A stretch of DNA of 64,000 nt from Paramecium tetraurelia (GCF_000165425.1 NW_001799488.1:317350-381349), one strand, 5' to 3'; positions 11,338 through 25,549 are shown, numbered from the stretch's first letter. Notes: generated from the sequence alone by a model not told the origin. Translations and numbers: made by a program.

Positions 11338-14300
11338 ATGAATTATAACCACCATCAAATTGTTGAAAAGTGGTTATCACGATTCAGAAAATGTCTTTCC
11401 CTGTGTTATACGAGTGATTAACAAATGATCACTATGGAATTGCATAAAGGAAATGTTTCGTTGCTCAGTGTTCCTTAAAACAAGAATATTTTCAACACAC
11501 GTAAATATACAGTACGTATACTCATCTATAATCCTTTTATTAGTTCCTCAACTTTCTACCCAAAACAATATTCACAGGTTTAGTCAGATTTGGTAACATC
11601 TATCTCCTTGTCATATCATTGATCATGCTCATTGATCCCACTCTTTCCCCCTTCTATATTTGGATCACTATCTTCCCCATAGGACTCAGTGTACTCATTT
11701 ATGTTTTAATTGAATTCGTACTTGATATTCGTAGGCAAAGTCATGATCATAAAATCAACATGCAAACAACATCAAGAGGAGCCAAAGATGGTTCCATAGA
11801 AACTATCAAATGGAGTGATATTCAAATTGGAGATGTTTTATACCTAATTAAAGGAGATATAGTTCCAGCTGACATCATACTCTTAGATACTGGATAAGTA
11901 AGAGATCGAGAAGCCATTTGTATGGTAGATACTTAATATTACAATGGCAAATCAAGTCTAACCAAAAAGAAATCGTCCTATCTCACTTAATTGATCGTCT
12001 TGAGAACCAGATTAAAGAATTAATTTCCAGAATACAAAAAGATGTTAACTGGAAAATTAGAATACGAAGCCCCTAATGGAGATACACAAAGTTTTTATGC
12101 TAGATTGAAATTGAAAAAAGATCCAAAGAACGAAGAATTAACTATAGACAATTTCATTCCCAAAGGAACTAAAATTAAATAGACTTCCTGGTTATTTGGT
12201 TTAGTTGTCTATGTTGGCAAAAATACTAAAACTATGCAAAGTAGTCATTATGGAGCACAAAAGGAGAGTTTTGAAGAAAAACAATGCAATTTCTATTCCT
12301 TCCTTATGGCATGCTTATCATTATTTTTCACTTTTAATATCTATAATAGTATTATTAGCCAGATCTGATGAAAATAGTTTTGCTTTAATAATTGACAGCT
12401 ATACAACTAATGGGATGAAAGTATTTTAACTAGCTATATTGTATGCTCAGTTAATCCCAGCTACATTGTATTTATTATTTGACATAGTAAATTTCATATC
12501 ATTATTTAAATTTGAAATTAATCAAATTGAGGATAACCTAGTCAAGTATGTGAAGATCAATTCATCAAATAATTTATGTGATTTTGGACATGTTGATTAT
12601 ATGTTAATAGATAAAACAGGCACATTAACTACTTCTTATAACAAATTGGATAATTTACAATTTGGTTAATTAGCTTTCAGTTTGAATTATGATCAATTGT
12701 AATTGGCATTAAACTAAAAGTACACCAAATAAGACGATATTGAGGAACCCTAAAACATTGTAAGTTTGAATGACAATAATGAATATTTGATACCATTTGA
12801 GTATGACAAGAAGACTCATCATACAACAGAAGGTTAATCAAATGGCAAATTGTTACTGAGGAGTGTTAAGACTTCTAATAATAACCCAATATTTAGTTAA
12901 ATCACTGCTCAACCACAAAATAAAAGGTTGACCTTTCTCAATATGGATGCATAATATTAACAAAGATACCAAGATTATTCGTAAGGAAGAATGTTCTTAC
13001 CTCAACCAAAACTTCGAAACACTCCTGGAAATAATAATGATGAATTCATGCAATTAGTTAATTAATTAAAAAACAGTTCTCCATAGCATGAGTACTTGTA
13101 ATCAAAAGACATAAATACATTATATTATGATGCCTTTTTAAAATGTTTGATGTTATGTCACGAAGCTAGACCAGTGTTTGGAGCAGATTCAATTACATAT
13201 GAGTCATTTTCCAAGAATGAAGAGATATCATTAACATTTGCTCGCTCTTGTGGGTATTAACTAGAGAACTTTAATAAGTTTGATAGTCCAGATATGTATT
13301 TATGTAAAGTGGGGGGGAATTAAATTTGGTATTAAATATTAGGATTAAATTTATTTACTTACAATAGAAATTTAAATTCTGTAGTGGTCTAGGTACCTAT
13401 GACTATGGATTTAGAATTAAGTTACGAACATGAAGCTCTTAATTAACTCTGTGGAGAAGGATCGAAAAATAAATCATTGTTAATTTGTAAGGGAGATTAC
13501 GACGCAATTAAGTTAAAGTTGTAATTAAATCATAAGGAGAGAGAAGAGTTGGATGCTTATATTCAACATTATAAAGTCAGAGGTATTAGAATGATAGTAT
13601 ATGCAACAAGAGTGCTGAGTGAAAAAGAAACTGTGAATTACAAGGAAAAATTTAATTTGTTGCATAGTTCTCTGACAAATTAGGATAGTTTATTAGAGGA
13701 ATTGGCTGTGGAATATGAAAAGGAGTTAAATTTATTGGGAATGATAGGATTCAAAGAGGAATTAAAGAGTGATGCTTTAGATTTCATAAGGACTGTTAAA
13801 GAGTGCAATATAAACATTTGGTTATTGAGTGGAGATTAAGAAGCATAGACAATTAGTTGTGCTCAGGCTCTAGAGATGACAGAGACTTCCAAATATTTGA
13901 GAATTGCAGCAAAAGACAAAGAATAGATATGGTTATAAATAAATACTGCTATAGGATAGATATAAAGTGAATTGTAGAAAATACAAGAAAAGCAATTAAT
14001 CAAACAATAAGAAAAACAATAATAATTATAAGGAGGTAGAAGCATGATCAAGTCAAGTGTAACATTATTTGAAGGAGCATCATATTAATAAATGTTATAA
14101 TTTGTATTGGTTGTAAATGGTCAATCTTTATCATTAATAAGTGAATCACCAGATCTAATGAGTCATTTTCGATTCTTGTCATGTGTTTGTAAGAATGTAA
14201 TTGGATTTAACATGAATCCACAATAGAAAGAATTAGCCTGTATAATCATCAAGGATTACTTTCCAAATAAACCAACAATTCTAGGAGTAGGAGATGGTTA

Positions 14301-17300
14301 CAACGACGCTTTGATGATGTAAGCTTCACATGTCAGCATTGAAATAATCAATAGCAAATTAAATCATATATATCCATAAGTGAATGCTGGAGACATTGGT
14401 GTGAATACATTAAAAGAGATAAAAGTGTTATTGTTATAGAAGTGTAAATTGCACTCGGAACGTGTATCTTCTATGATAATATATCTATTTTATTGTGCAG
14501 GCTTTTTAGGTATGACACTCTTCTTTTTCAATTGGTTTTGTTAGTTCACTGCTACATCTTTGCATGATTCTATGACTGTATTTTTATTCATATTCTTATA
14601 CACAACTCCTAATGCTTTGGTTATTGGATTAGCTGATTTACAAACTAATCCTTTGGTAAACAAACGGATTCCTACTTTATATGTGGATGGATAAATCAGA
14701 ACCAGACGGTTTGGATTCTATTATTTAATTGAGGCATTTTTAGAATCATTTTTATCAGCTGCCTTTACGTTTTATACATGCACTTATATGATCAATTACA
14801 CATGGACTGATGATGGTCATCAGAGTGATTTATAAATGGTAGCAACCAGTATCATTTATGTCATAATTACAGTATCCACTCTAAAGGTATTATTTAGATT
14901 GATCAAACACAAAGTACATATTGTCATTATAGTTTCCTTATTCACTTTTGGATTATTGGTTGGGTTTGTGTTCCTTAATTATAGAGGAAAATTCAGTGAT
15001 TTTGATTACTTAGAATTGACTTATCAATTATTCACTCGATTTAATAGCATAGTAGCAATAGTCTTTTCTTTATTTGGATGTTTCTTCATTAATTACTTCC
15101 TTCATGATTTGATTAAACTCAATTTATTTCCAACTGCCTATTAATAATTTGCATTTTACAACAAAGATGGCACATAATATGATAATTTAACTCACCAACA
15201 AATAGTAAATTAATGTTTGGATCAACATGTGTAATTATTCTATTTTAATTTAGTAATGTCTCCACCATCATACAAAATGTGTTTACTGACTGTTCCACCA
15301 CGTCTCCTTACATTTCTGAAATGCTCAATCCTGGAGATACCAAAGTAACTGAAATGAAACTCAAACCTTTAACTTTGGAAATGAAGGAGTTAGTCCTTGA
15401 ATAAAAGTTCCTTGCCCACAAATTGTCACAATCGCTCAATCATTTACGGTTCTTCTTATGCGTTTTATTACTCTATTTCATAGCATATTGTTTAACTGAT
15501 TTCTTCATCAATGATCTTAGAGTATTCACTGGAGTCTATTATTTGATTATCTTTGGAATAGTATTCCTAATGTTATTGTTCACATTCACTTCGATTATGG
15601 AATAACAGTATTATACTTATTCACATTTGGCTGTTCTGATCATATTTGCAATCAAAGTTGCAATCGATTGGTTATCGGATGATTTAACTATTACTTTATC
15701 TGCAACTTTGGCAATACTATTTAGTACATTTAATACTATGAATATGACAGTCATTCCTATTATGTTATACAATATCTGCTATTTAATACAGTTGATTGTA
15801 AGGATATTAGTTATTGTTGTATCTACTGATTTAAGCACTTCAAATGGAACATACACCTAAAGTAGGATATCTGTTTATGCTGCTTGTACCTAAATATTAT
15901 TGGTGGTCAGTATTACAATTAGATTTTTATTCACTTATTATAAATCAATAAAGCATAGAAGAAATGATTATTTAGCAAAGTATTCAATTGAATAGGACAA
16001 TATGACTGCATAAGATATTTTGAGTATTCTTGTTCCCAGATTTGTTAGATAATAAATATAAACTGGTATCTATTCGATGCAAGAAGCTCAAGATGATGTT
16101 TCAATCTTATTTGCTTACATTTGTGATTTTGATACTATTATGAAAGAGGAAGGCAAGAATGTTGTATTGATGTTGGATTCTCTATTTAGATTATACGATA
16201 ATTTATGCATTTAACATGGAGTTCAAAAGATAGAAACCGTAGGATACACATACATGGCAGCAACAGGAATCAAGGCTTGTGAGTAGAATATGACTGCTCA
16301 TGTGATTAGAACAGAGAAAACTATGAGATTGGTCAATATGGCATTTGATATGATGTAATAAGTTTAAGGAAGAAAGTATGGCAAGGGCAATCAGATAGAA
16401 ATGAAGATAGGAATCCATGTTGGTAGAGTAATTGCAGGTGTGATTGGACATCATAAACCATAGTTTTCATTAATAGGGGATCCAGTGAATCAGACAAGTA
16501 GAGTAGGATCTACTGGAGACACTGGAGCAATCACTCTAAGTGAATTAGCTTTTAAATAAGCAAGACATGGAATTAAATATTACTCGAAGAAACAGAAGGA
16601 GGCCAAGGGATTAGGAATAATAGATACTTATCAGGTTTTTAAGACTAAACCACCAGGGTATTAAGTACCTAAGGCATTTCTACTTTGGCAGAATTGTACA
16701 AAGATTGTCGTAAAGGATCTAAGGTCATAGAAGAGTCTGAGGTAAATAGTACCAAAAAAGGGTCAATTCTTATCCTAACTGTAAAACTCTATTTATGTGG
16801 ATAATATGAAATAGTCAAATAGACTAGAAATATCTCCAAGAGGTCCTTAAACAGTTTCACTTTTACTGCCACAAAATGCTTCTTAAGAAGTAGATAATAA
16901 ATCTAAATTAAATTAACCCATTCAACCATTAGAAACTGCATTAACTGATGAATCTGTGTTTATATCAAATGATTAGGATGAGAATGAAAAATTAGATTTA
17001 ATAAAACCAAATTTAATATTGGAAATACCTGAAAATGAGATCAAGAACAATTTCAATTAAATATTGAAAGAATAGAATTTAGAAGAATCCAAAGTTGGCA
17101 TTACATTTTTATGGTTCACTTATTTCGTAATCACCTTGCTATCTATAATTGTTCGTAAGCTATTCAAATATGATCTTCTCATCTTTGTATTAAGAGTAAT
17201 ATAATTCAATTATATTTTAGGCAATATTTTTAATCCTGGTAATAGTGTTATTTCCCATTTTATCCAAGGCCTATAGGAATGTAATAGTCAATCTGATGTA

Positions 17301-18379
17301 TTACCTTCTATTGATATATGCTATTTTTACAGTCTTGTTCTAGGCCTACTTGACTGACAATTCGGAAGTGGCTATAATATGTCTTTTGGAAATACTGTAT
17401 ATAATGATTGTGACTTGCTAATTTAAGATGTTCACCTTCTTTTAAGTGATAGTCTACATGTTCATAATGCTAGGCTTTTTCTTGGGCTTTTACATAGCAT
17501 CAGATTTGGTAACTCATTTTGCCATATTTTACATTTGTTGTTGTATGTTAATTCTGTTATTGGGTTATTATTTGGCTATGAAGGAATAGATTCAAATGTT
17601 TAACAATCTGCAAATCAACGAGGATAAGAAAGTAAAATAAATCAATTTGGTGAGTCAATTATTGCCAATGCATTCCTATTTGAAGATGAAGAATAGTTCA
17701 ATATATGATAAGAGCGATTTCATAGATGAATTTGAAGATGTTACTCTCCTATTCGCAGATATCAAAGGATTCACAGAATATTCTCACACTCAAACTCCAG
17801 AAGGAGTCGTAACTATGCTTCGGGATCTATTTACAGAATTCGACAAATTGTGTTAAAAGTATTATGTTTATAAGATGTATACCATTGGTGATTGCTACGT
17901 TGTTATGGGATTCACAAACAGTGCCAAAAGAAATGTAAATATCTATATCTTATATTTCATAGCCTATCCAAGAAGCCATCAATACAGTCAAGATGGGATT
18001 CTAGATGGTTGATATCATCATGTAAGTGAGACAGAAGATTAAATTTGATAAACTCAATATGAGAATAGGTATTCACACAGGTCAAGTTACAGGAGGGATT
18101 ATTGGAACTGATATCGTGAGATATGACATTTATGGCAAAGATGTATCGATTGCTAACAAGATGGAAAGCAGTGGAGAAGAAGGTAGAGTGCAGGTTTCAT
18201 AAACTACTAAACAAATGATTGAGAGAGCAGATAAACATCCTTTTAAATTTAAATTCCATCATGTAAAGATTTCAAACTTATTGTAGGATGTTGATTTAAG
18301 CAAGTTTAATATGACCACTAAAGGTTATTTGGTAGAATGGGATAAGATAAAGGAAGAGGCAAGTTTTGAATAATAGTGA
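11338..18379 (+). CDS. P4-type ATPase fused to a two-domain guanylyl cyclase
   Basis: Bifunctional membrane protein of the type known from Paramecium, Tetrahymena and apicomplexans, expected to make cGMP. The N-terminal half is a P4-ATPase: NIYLLVISLIML membrane segment, phosphorylation loop DKTGTLT near 12610, hinge GVGDGYNDALMMQ near 14287, then C-terminal helices. The actuator-domain position where P4 enzymes have DGET reads NGKS, so a normal dephosphorylation step is doubtful. More helices follow, then cyclase domain 1 (SILFAYICDFD, KIETVGYTYMAA, NQTSRVGSTG) near 16090-16640, a second helix set, and cyclase domain 2 (VTLLFADIKGFTE, MYTIGDCYVVMGF) near 17735-18350. Domain 2 holds both metal Asp residues; domain 1 holds the guanine-reading Glu and the Asn/Arg pair, the inverted order described for ciliate enzymes. 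Introns: 11512-11543, 15231-15253, 17196-17220, 17935-17962. One frame change is needed near 12310-12345, within a T-rich membrane segment. Confidence 0.93.
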
Positions 18380-18652
18380 CACTTACATATTTTAGATTAT
18401 TATTTTGTTAATCTTTTTAATTATTATAATTACCCTTTCTTATTCCATTTTATTTGAATCCTCCAATCAAATAATTAATCTTTATTTTTATTGTTAAACT
18501 TTAAAATTTCTTATTCTTTTATTACATCTGGTAGTCCAATTTGTAAGAATTAGTTCTTAAATTAGAGAGTATATAAAAAACTAGGAGATCTTTAAGAAAT
18601 CATAGTTAGGTTTGATTTAAATAAATATTGAATAAAAAAACTATAAAAAAAG

Positions 18653-18961
18653 TCATGCACCAAAGCCATAAAGAGTTCTTCCTTATCTCTTCAATGAGTA
18701 AACAACATCCATGACTGTGACTGTCTTTCTTCTTGCATGTTCTGTGTATGTGATGGCATCTCTAACAACATTCTCCAAGAAGCTTTTTAGAACATTTCTT
18801 GAGTCATCATAGAGGAATGATGAAATTCTTTTGACTCCTCCTCTTCTTGCTAGTCTTCTGATTGCTGGCTTTGTGATTCCTTCAATTGAAGCCTTATTTG
18901 GTTTTCTGGCATGTCTTTTAGCACTGACTTTGCCAATTCCCTTTCCTGATTTTCCTGCCAT
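18653..18961 (-). CDS. Histone H4
   Basis: Core histone of 102 residues, intronless. It contains [52 protein letters not shown] and the C-terminus [10 protein letters not shown] before TGA; TAA in the last codons is read as Gln. Histone-fold positions are well kept. The N-terminal tail ([20 protein letters not shown]) is shorter and altered compared with animal and plant H4: lysines corresponding to K8/K12/K16 can be aligned, but the basic patch is RHARKPNK instead of RHRKV. Ciliate H4 tails are known to vary. The gene lies 88 bp downstream of the RRM gene on the same strand. Confidence 0.97.
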
Positions 18962-19049
18962 TTGTGTTATATTATATTGAAAATAATGGAAATAATTATA
19001 AGAGGTTGTATATTGTAATTTTAAATCCGAATATTCATAAATCAGCCAA

Positions 19050-21162
19050 TCATAATTTTTGTTTAGAAAAGTTAATTTATATAGGTCTATTTCAATGTTA
19101 TCATATAAATACTTTCCATCCAATTCGAAACCATTCATGTTGGCCAATACAGTAAGTGCTACTTCGGTGCTTGTATACTTGATAATTGACAAGTATTTGT
19201 TTCCAGTTGTCAAAATTCTAAATGTTATTAATAATTACTTAATGGCCTTAATTTATCCAAAATCTTGCATATATTATTACATAACGGAAGCTTAACAAGA
19301 ATTCTTAGTCAGATTAGAGATTTAGACAGTATCACAAGGGGGAGCAAGAGTGTAAGTGGAATCTGGTTTAATTCGATGTGTCTCTTCACTTCCTTAAAAA
19401 TATTCCTCTTGAGTTTTTATATCAAAGACGATCTCTCCTGGTTTAGTTGGCTAGGTTTTCAAAGAGATCTCTTCATAATTGGAAAAGAAGATCTGTATAA
19501 TAGAGATGAATTACTTTGATTGATTATCCATAAAACATGATATCATTGAGAGATTCCTTGGCTATAGCAGCATGTTCTTGTGACACATATTGTATCAAAC
19601 AACTTGATCTTTCCTTTAAGAATATCATTTTATCAATGTTGCCATAAATGCTAAATATATTATAGAGCATAGCTGATGTTACAACTTTCTTGTCAAACCA
19701 TCTTGCATAGATTACTTTAGATTTACGAGCATCTATAATTGATTTAATGAATTCATTTACTTTTAAAGGATTAGGATTTAGATTAAAATTGATCAAGTTT
19801 TTCTGCCTATTGATAAATGGTCTGACTCTTTGAAGTAGGCTGTTAGTTCGATCTCTAAATAATTTTGCCTTTGCTGATCAATTAATCAATATTGTCAACA
19901 CTCCTGGAAGATTATTCAATGGTGTTTTTCTGAGTTTATTTCTCCACTACAGCAGCTACTTAATTATCAACTTTATCAAATGACATATCTTAATTCAATT
20001 TCTTAAACACTTGTTATCTGTCTTTTTCAGTAAATCCTTGATTTTAATCAACGAATTTGAATAGATCATTATGGATATCCTCATCATCAGATTAAGCATT
20101 CAATAATTATTCTTCAAATTAATTGGAATCATCATCAGCTTCATCTTCTGAGTCTCTCAAACCCAAACCATTGAAATTCAATTCTTCAGCCTTATTAACA
20201 CTTCTGCCATCACTTTAATACATCTTTTGGACTTGTACTTGATCTATTAATTTATCTGAACTATGAAACATAATATCTTTTGTAACATCACTTTCCTGAT
20301 AACTTTAGATGAACTCAATTTGATCTCCATTTTTAGCTTTCTTATCATTTGGCAATGTTAGTTTCTTTCTATTTGATTTTCCATTCTTACTTGATTCTAT
20401 GCTGATAGATTTTTGTTCATCTTATTGGTTGAAACCTTATAGAAAATTCTAGTAATTGTCAGTCACATTCTAGAATGTTTATTAATATTCATGGATATCT
20501 TTTAAAATTGATTGTTGTTTTTCGATTTAATTTAACAAGTCTGTAGATTACATTAGAGGAGTTGCAAATCCCTCAACACAAACTTACTATAACTACCCCA
20601 TAAGAGTATTAATTTATTGCATTTGTTGTGACATTTAGTGTTAAAATAACATTTGTGATTGCAGCAATTAGAAGTTTTATTAAGGAACTATCTAAATAGA
20701 TTTTGAAGATTGAGAAGATTGATTTACTTCATTCGGTGGTGATTATTCTTTCTATTTACACCTTGGTATTGTATAATCTAATAATTTTGGAATAGATAGA
20801 ATTCATACCAACACCCCACACATTGTTTTCTTAGAAGGATATATAAGTTAGTTTGCTTGCATAGACATTCATTAGTAATGAGGTATCATCACAAAATTAT
20901 TTGTCATTCATCTACGATCTCGCCTTGAATGCTGATTCTATGTTATCAAACTCAATAAATGTTTTCCAAGTAAGAGATCTCTCGAATATTAGCATCTATT
21001 TAAAACCTACTTAAATATATGTACTCTCTGAATAGTGCCGAAAGGACTAAAGACTTTATAATATTTATCATGTGGCAAGGTTTTATTAGCTTTGTTTGTA
21101 ATAACAACTAAAATCACGTTGGTATTAGGAGGATCAGAATTTCTGTCGATTTAAGAATTCAT
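19050..21162 (-). CDS. RRM protein of the PTB / hnRNP-L type
   Basis: RNA-binding protein, probably in splicing or mRNA handling. RRM1 covers [40 protein letters not shown] and [10 protein letters not shown], followed by the PTB-like tail NNVWGVDYTIPR. A long Gln/Asp-rich linker follows. RRM2 contains [34 protein letters not shown] and [16 protein letters not shown]3 contains [26 protein letters not shown] and [20 protein letters not shown], ending at TGA 19050. Introns at 20996-21024, near 20800 (31 nt), 19493-19514, 19218-19238 and 19087-19112 are all needed. One +1 frame change is needed at a five-T run, 19798-19802, just before RRM2. Confidence 0.85.
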
Positions 21163-21307
21163 TTTTAGATTTGGAGATTTATAAATATATTATTTATTTC
21201 ATTTACTAACAAAAATCTTAAGTTAATAAAACATAGTATAATTATTGTCTACACTTCTTTATTATTCCTTATGCTATTATAATGTATTTAAATTAATTTT
21301 ATTAATA

Positions 21308-23457
21308 ATGTCCAATAACTCTAAAATATTAATGGGATAATAAATTGATCTCCTAGATGATCTATCCTCTAATATTCAATCCTCTTTCATTAAGATTACA
21401 AAACAATAGCATAAATAAGAAGAAGGGACATTTAGCGATTACATTAAATATTTACCATTAAATTAATTTGCTGTTGATAATTAAGATGTTTTCGGAATGA
21501 AATACATTAATGATAGATTTGTTCTAAGCTAATTCATTTTCTAATAAAGATATGATGAATAAGAATACTAAGTTAAACTATTGAATAGTTTCTCAGGAAC
21601 AGAGATACATTAAGAATAATATCGAAATGCTATTTTTGAGTTTTCAATGAATGATAATTATGCTCTTTTATTAAGTAACTGTTTTCATATGATCAATAGT
21701 AAAATAATAGTCCAAAACCAATAACATTCAAAGTGAATAGTAATCAGCCCTATTGATTAAGGAAGTGTTTACAGGCACTATTCAAGATGACACATTATAT
21801 TTAAACTAAATAACAAATATCAATATCTGTAAGTAAGTGGCATTTCATCCATTAAATTCCAATTATCTCGTAATTCTATAAGCATCTCAGGATGGGAATA
21901 GATCGCACACATATCAAAAGTACTATATATTTAAATTGTCTAGAGATTAGTTTTTCTTAGTCTTTGAAATGAAGGATCTTAAATAACCTATAGTAAGAAT
22001 CAATTTGAATTCTGCTATGAATGGAAATGTGTAAGCCTTTTGTTTATCCTTACCAGAAGACAATAATTCATTTCTCATTTACTTTGTTAATAACTTAGGA
22101 ATCGTCTATTATTATGAATTGATCCTTCCTGACATGGCTTTTAAATTGTAAACTAAAATGTATTTACAGACATCTAAACAAGAATTAATTCAATTTGTTA
22201 AAGAGAAAAATGAAAAAGAATTTACTATCAATTATAAAATGACTACTCAAGATGATTATCAAATGGAGAATATCAGATTTAAATCTTTCTAAAATTAAAA
22301 CTACTAATTGCCTAAAAATACTTTTGTTTTATTTAAAAAAGTACCTATTGTTGAATATTATTTATTCATTTTTGTCTCTAAATAATTAAATAATAATTTG
22401 ACTATTCAAGTACTTATTGGAAGAGATTTAAACAAACTTTATGAAATATATAACGATGAAGTTTAATTTTCAAAATACGGTAATGATGATCTCGTAATAT
22501 CATAACTACATAAATATTAATAACCATAAATTATATATTCTAGTGAATATACTACATAATTAGTTTAAAATTCATTTGATTTGCTTAACAAACATCAAAT
22601 GCTCTTATTGTATCATAATTCATTAATTTCGATTGACTTTACAAATGTTGTTCAATATCAATAAAATTAATCTCCAATAAATGTTACTTGTATTGACTTG
22701 ATATCTTCTTGGAAAGATTAATCAGAACAATTCATACTTCAAGTGCTGTGTATAGATCTATTCAAATCAAAGTAATTGTTAGTGAGAATAAATAATAAGA
22801 ATCAAAGATAAACATTTCAATTCTTACCTTAGAAGTTGCTCTTAGGATTGACAGAATCAAGTTCTGAAATCAATAAGATTACATTAGATTTCTATTAAGA
22901 ATAGAATGTTTATCTAACGAACAAAAGTGTTATACAGCAATTCAAAAAATATCTTGAAGTTATAAGTAACAAAAGACTGCCATAATGCAAAACTGAATAG
23001 GATATTATATCAATAAATGAAGATCTATCTAGTGCTTTGTAATCATCAATAAAAGAAGTTGCAATTAAAATTAAACTCGAGGCTGAAAATGTAAGTAACT
23101 TATTCATAATTATAGATGAATGATGAGATTGATATAAAAATGAGAGGAGACTTGACTGAATAATAATAAAGAAACTTATAGCTATAACTGTAGATTTCAC
23201 AGAAAAATGAAAAAATAAACTCACTACTTGAGAAGATACATTCAATTTAACCTGCTGTCTTGAGATAACAATTTATAAATTAACAATAATAATAAGAATT
23301 GGATTAATTTGAACTTTAATTCAAATAGATTCAAGAACATATTAAATTGAATTAAAGTTAGCTAGAAGGTTAGATTTAAATAAGTAATCGAACGAAGTAA
23401 GAGATCGAATCAATTTAATCAAATCTAATATAATAAATATTATAAAAAAAAGAATGA
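21308..23457 (+). CDS. Nup88/Nup82-like nucleoporin (tentative)
   Basis: The N-terminal two-thirds looks like a beta propeller and includes VAFHPLNSNYLVILQASQDG, reminiscent of the WHPLS..HLVVLTSDN stretch of Nup88. The C-terminal ~150 residues are coiled coil. This is the layout of the cytoplasmic-face nucleoporin Nup88/Nup82. One intron at 23091-23115 (25 nt) lies at the start of the coiled coil. The N-terminal segment (MSNNSKILMGQQIDLLDDLS) is in frame only after removing one A from the AAAA run near 21704. Without a profile search, any propeller-plus-coiled-coil protein remains possible. Confidence 0.5.
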
Positions 23458-24037
23458 TTTTGATTTTTTAAGAGTGTATTCAATTATCCAAAATATAATT
23501 TCTGAACATTCATAAACAAATTTTTATTTTTGAATATTAATTCTATAAATGTCTTTAATTTTTATAATGTAAAATAAACTACCGAGGAACAATCAAATTT
23601 TATAAATTTTACAAATTACAAATTTAAACAGTTTATACCAAAAAGATTAATTGTAATTCTACATTTACCTTGAAATTCCTTCTTGAATTAGTAATATAAC
23701 TTCAATTGAAATTGCTTATGTTCAGAGAAAAAAGGTTATAAATAGGTTTAAATTTTTCTTATTTATGTATTGTTGATTGATTATCATTTTAGAATCCAAT
23801 ATAATTATATGATATTACGTATGAGCTTAAATAAATTTAATAATTCCTCACTCGTAATTTATTTATGAAAACTAGAAATTGGGAAAGCAAGAAACAACGA
23901 TTAGAAAATCTTAACCGAAAAAATGAATTAAGTAAATGTATACAGTATATTTGTTAGAGAAACAAAAAAGTGTCCAGTAGATTTCTGACACGAATAGAAA
24001 TTTTTTCTGCAATTTTTCAACCTTTTTTCAACTAAAT
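23458..24037. other. Intergenic, about 580 bp, no gene seen
   Basis: Very A+T-rich sequence between two plus-strand genes. Short open stretches in all frames are interrupted by TGA and match nothing I recognise. It presumably holds the 3' end of the upstream transcript and the promoter of the Myb gene at 24038; no motif stands out. Confidence 0.5.
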
Positions 24038-25435
24038 ATGGATTTAAAAATTCCATGTGTTGAGTATTAAGCCTTCATATTTAGATTTTTATCAGAACAA
24101 TTACATATTCAAGAACTTTTTACAAATCAATAAATTTTTGAATTGTAATAGGAATTGTCTAAATAATGGATTCCCAAAATAAAAAAGAATTGGAGTGAGG
24201 AAGATAAACAAATTTTAATATGGATTGTATTGAAAATCTGTTCTAGAGATAGCATCCCCATTAGAAAAATTGTATTATATTTGATTTTTAAAAAAAGCCA
24301 AACAAAGTATGGGAGGAAGTAGAGCAATTAATCAGCAGGAGGACTTTTGAATAATGTAAAATAAAATGGAATGATTTATTGAAATTATCCTTATAACAAC
24401 TACCATGGACATAAGAATAAGATGAATATTTAATATAATTGATTAAGTATAATTGAAATTTAATTTTAGTTAAAGCAAGGAGTAAGGAATGTTGAACAAA
24501 TGGTGCATTATAGCAAATTTATTAAATGCATAGTTTAAAGAATCTCCGAGAACTGGAAAACAGTGCAGAGAGAGATGGAACAACCATCTGAATCCAGATA
24601 TAAATAGACATTAATGGAGTTTAGAGGAAGATATTGAATTGTTAGAGTTAGTAAAAAAGAAGTAGAGAAAATGGGCTTACATTTCAAAAATATTAAAATC
24701 AAAAAGAAGTGAAAATGCAGTGAAAAATCGTTATAATTGCTTATTGAAAAAAAATAATTGTTAATCCATTACAAGTTTGATTGATTTATTGAAGAAAAAG
24801 TATAAATCCGAAAATCCAGAGGCTCCTTTATTAAATATAAAAAAAAGAAAATTAATACATATGCCATAAAGTACAATTATTAATTAATTTTTAATAAGTT
24901 TAACAAGTATAAAACTAAAAAATGAATACTGAGTTCAGTATCTAATAATTTGATATTAACGATATTAATCAGCTAAAATGTCTGACTCCTGCTTTTTACG
25001 ATTCTAAGAATTAAATCCTATTCATAAGCAATAAAAATCAATTGGTTTCTTTCTTAAGTAACCAAATGATTAAAGTTGAAAGTGATTAAAATATCTAACA
25101 TTTTGATCAAAACAATTAATAGCATGAATTCTCTAATTAAATGAGTGGTTTATTAAATTTAGTAGATTCATCAAATTTTGCAAAATTTGTACCCTGTTTA
25201 TTTGCCAATCAATAAATACCAATTTAATAAGAAAAGAAGTAATTTTCTTATTTATATATATTCAAGATCTTAGTTTAATATTCCTAACATCCCTGCAGTT
25301 AGAATAGAATAAACTAATTCAGAGAGAGTACCAAAAAGTAAGCTTTCCTTTTTTTCCTCAAAATTTATTGATCTTAAGGATAGAGTTGCTATGGAATAGG
25401 AAGAAAACAATTAATAAATTAAAAATTGTAAATGA
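24038..25435 (+). CDS. Three-repeat Myb (c-Myb-like) DNA-binding protein
   Basis: Three consecutive Myb repeats: R1 from NWSEEDKQILIWIV to TFEQCKIKWNDLLK; R2 from PWTQEQDEYLIQLI to RTGKQCRERWNNHLNP; R3 from QWSLEEDIELLELVKKKQRK to NAVKNRYNCLLKK. QCRERWNNHLNP is nearly the invariant R2 signature of animal and protist c-Myb-type proteins. A Gln/Asn-rich tail follows (FDINDINQLKCL, MSGLLNLVDSS) ending at TGA 25433. Introns near 24265-24290 and 25240-25267 end AAG; another, near 24450, ends TAG. The tail (MNTEFSIQQFDI) follows R3 only after dropping one A in the run near 24920, or could be a separate small gene. Confidence 0.85.
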
Positions 25436-25549
25436 ACAATTTCTGATAGTCAATTATTTTTAATTTAATATTATGATATTGCATTAATAAAGTATAGTAT
25501 TGATAATCATGAAAGAATAGCATAAATTATTAAATAACATTCCTAGTAT

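Noticed and set aside
12345-12375. 29-nt intron candidate to explain the break in the ATPase
   Set aside because: Removing it does not give the following P4-ATPase frame; neither did other GT...AG pairs nearby without destroying conserved residues.
18683-19213. Longer frame through histone H4 reaching 5' into the neighbouring gene
   Set aside because: The upstream part is the C-terminal RRM of the next gene; H4 starts at its own ATG at 18959-18961.
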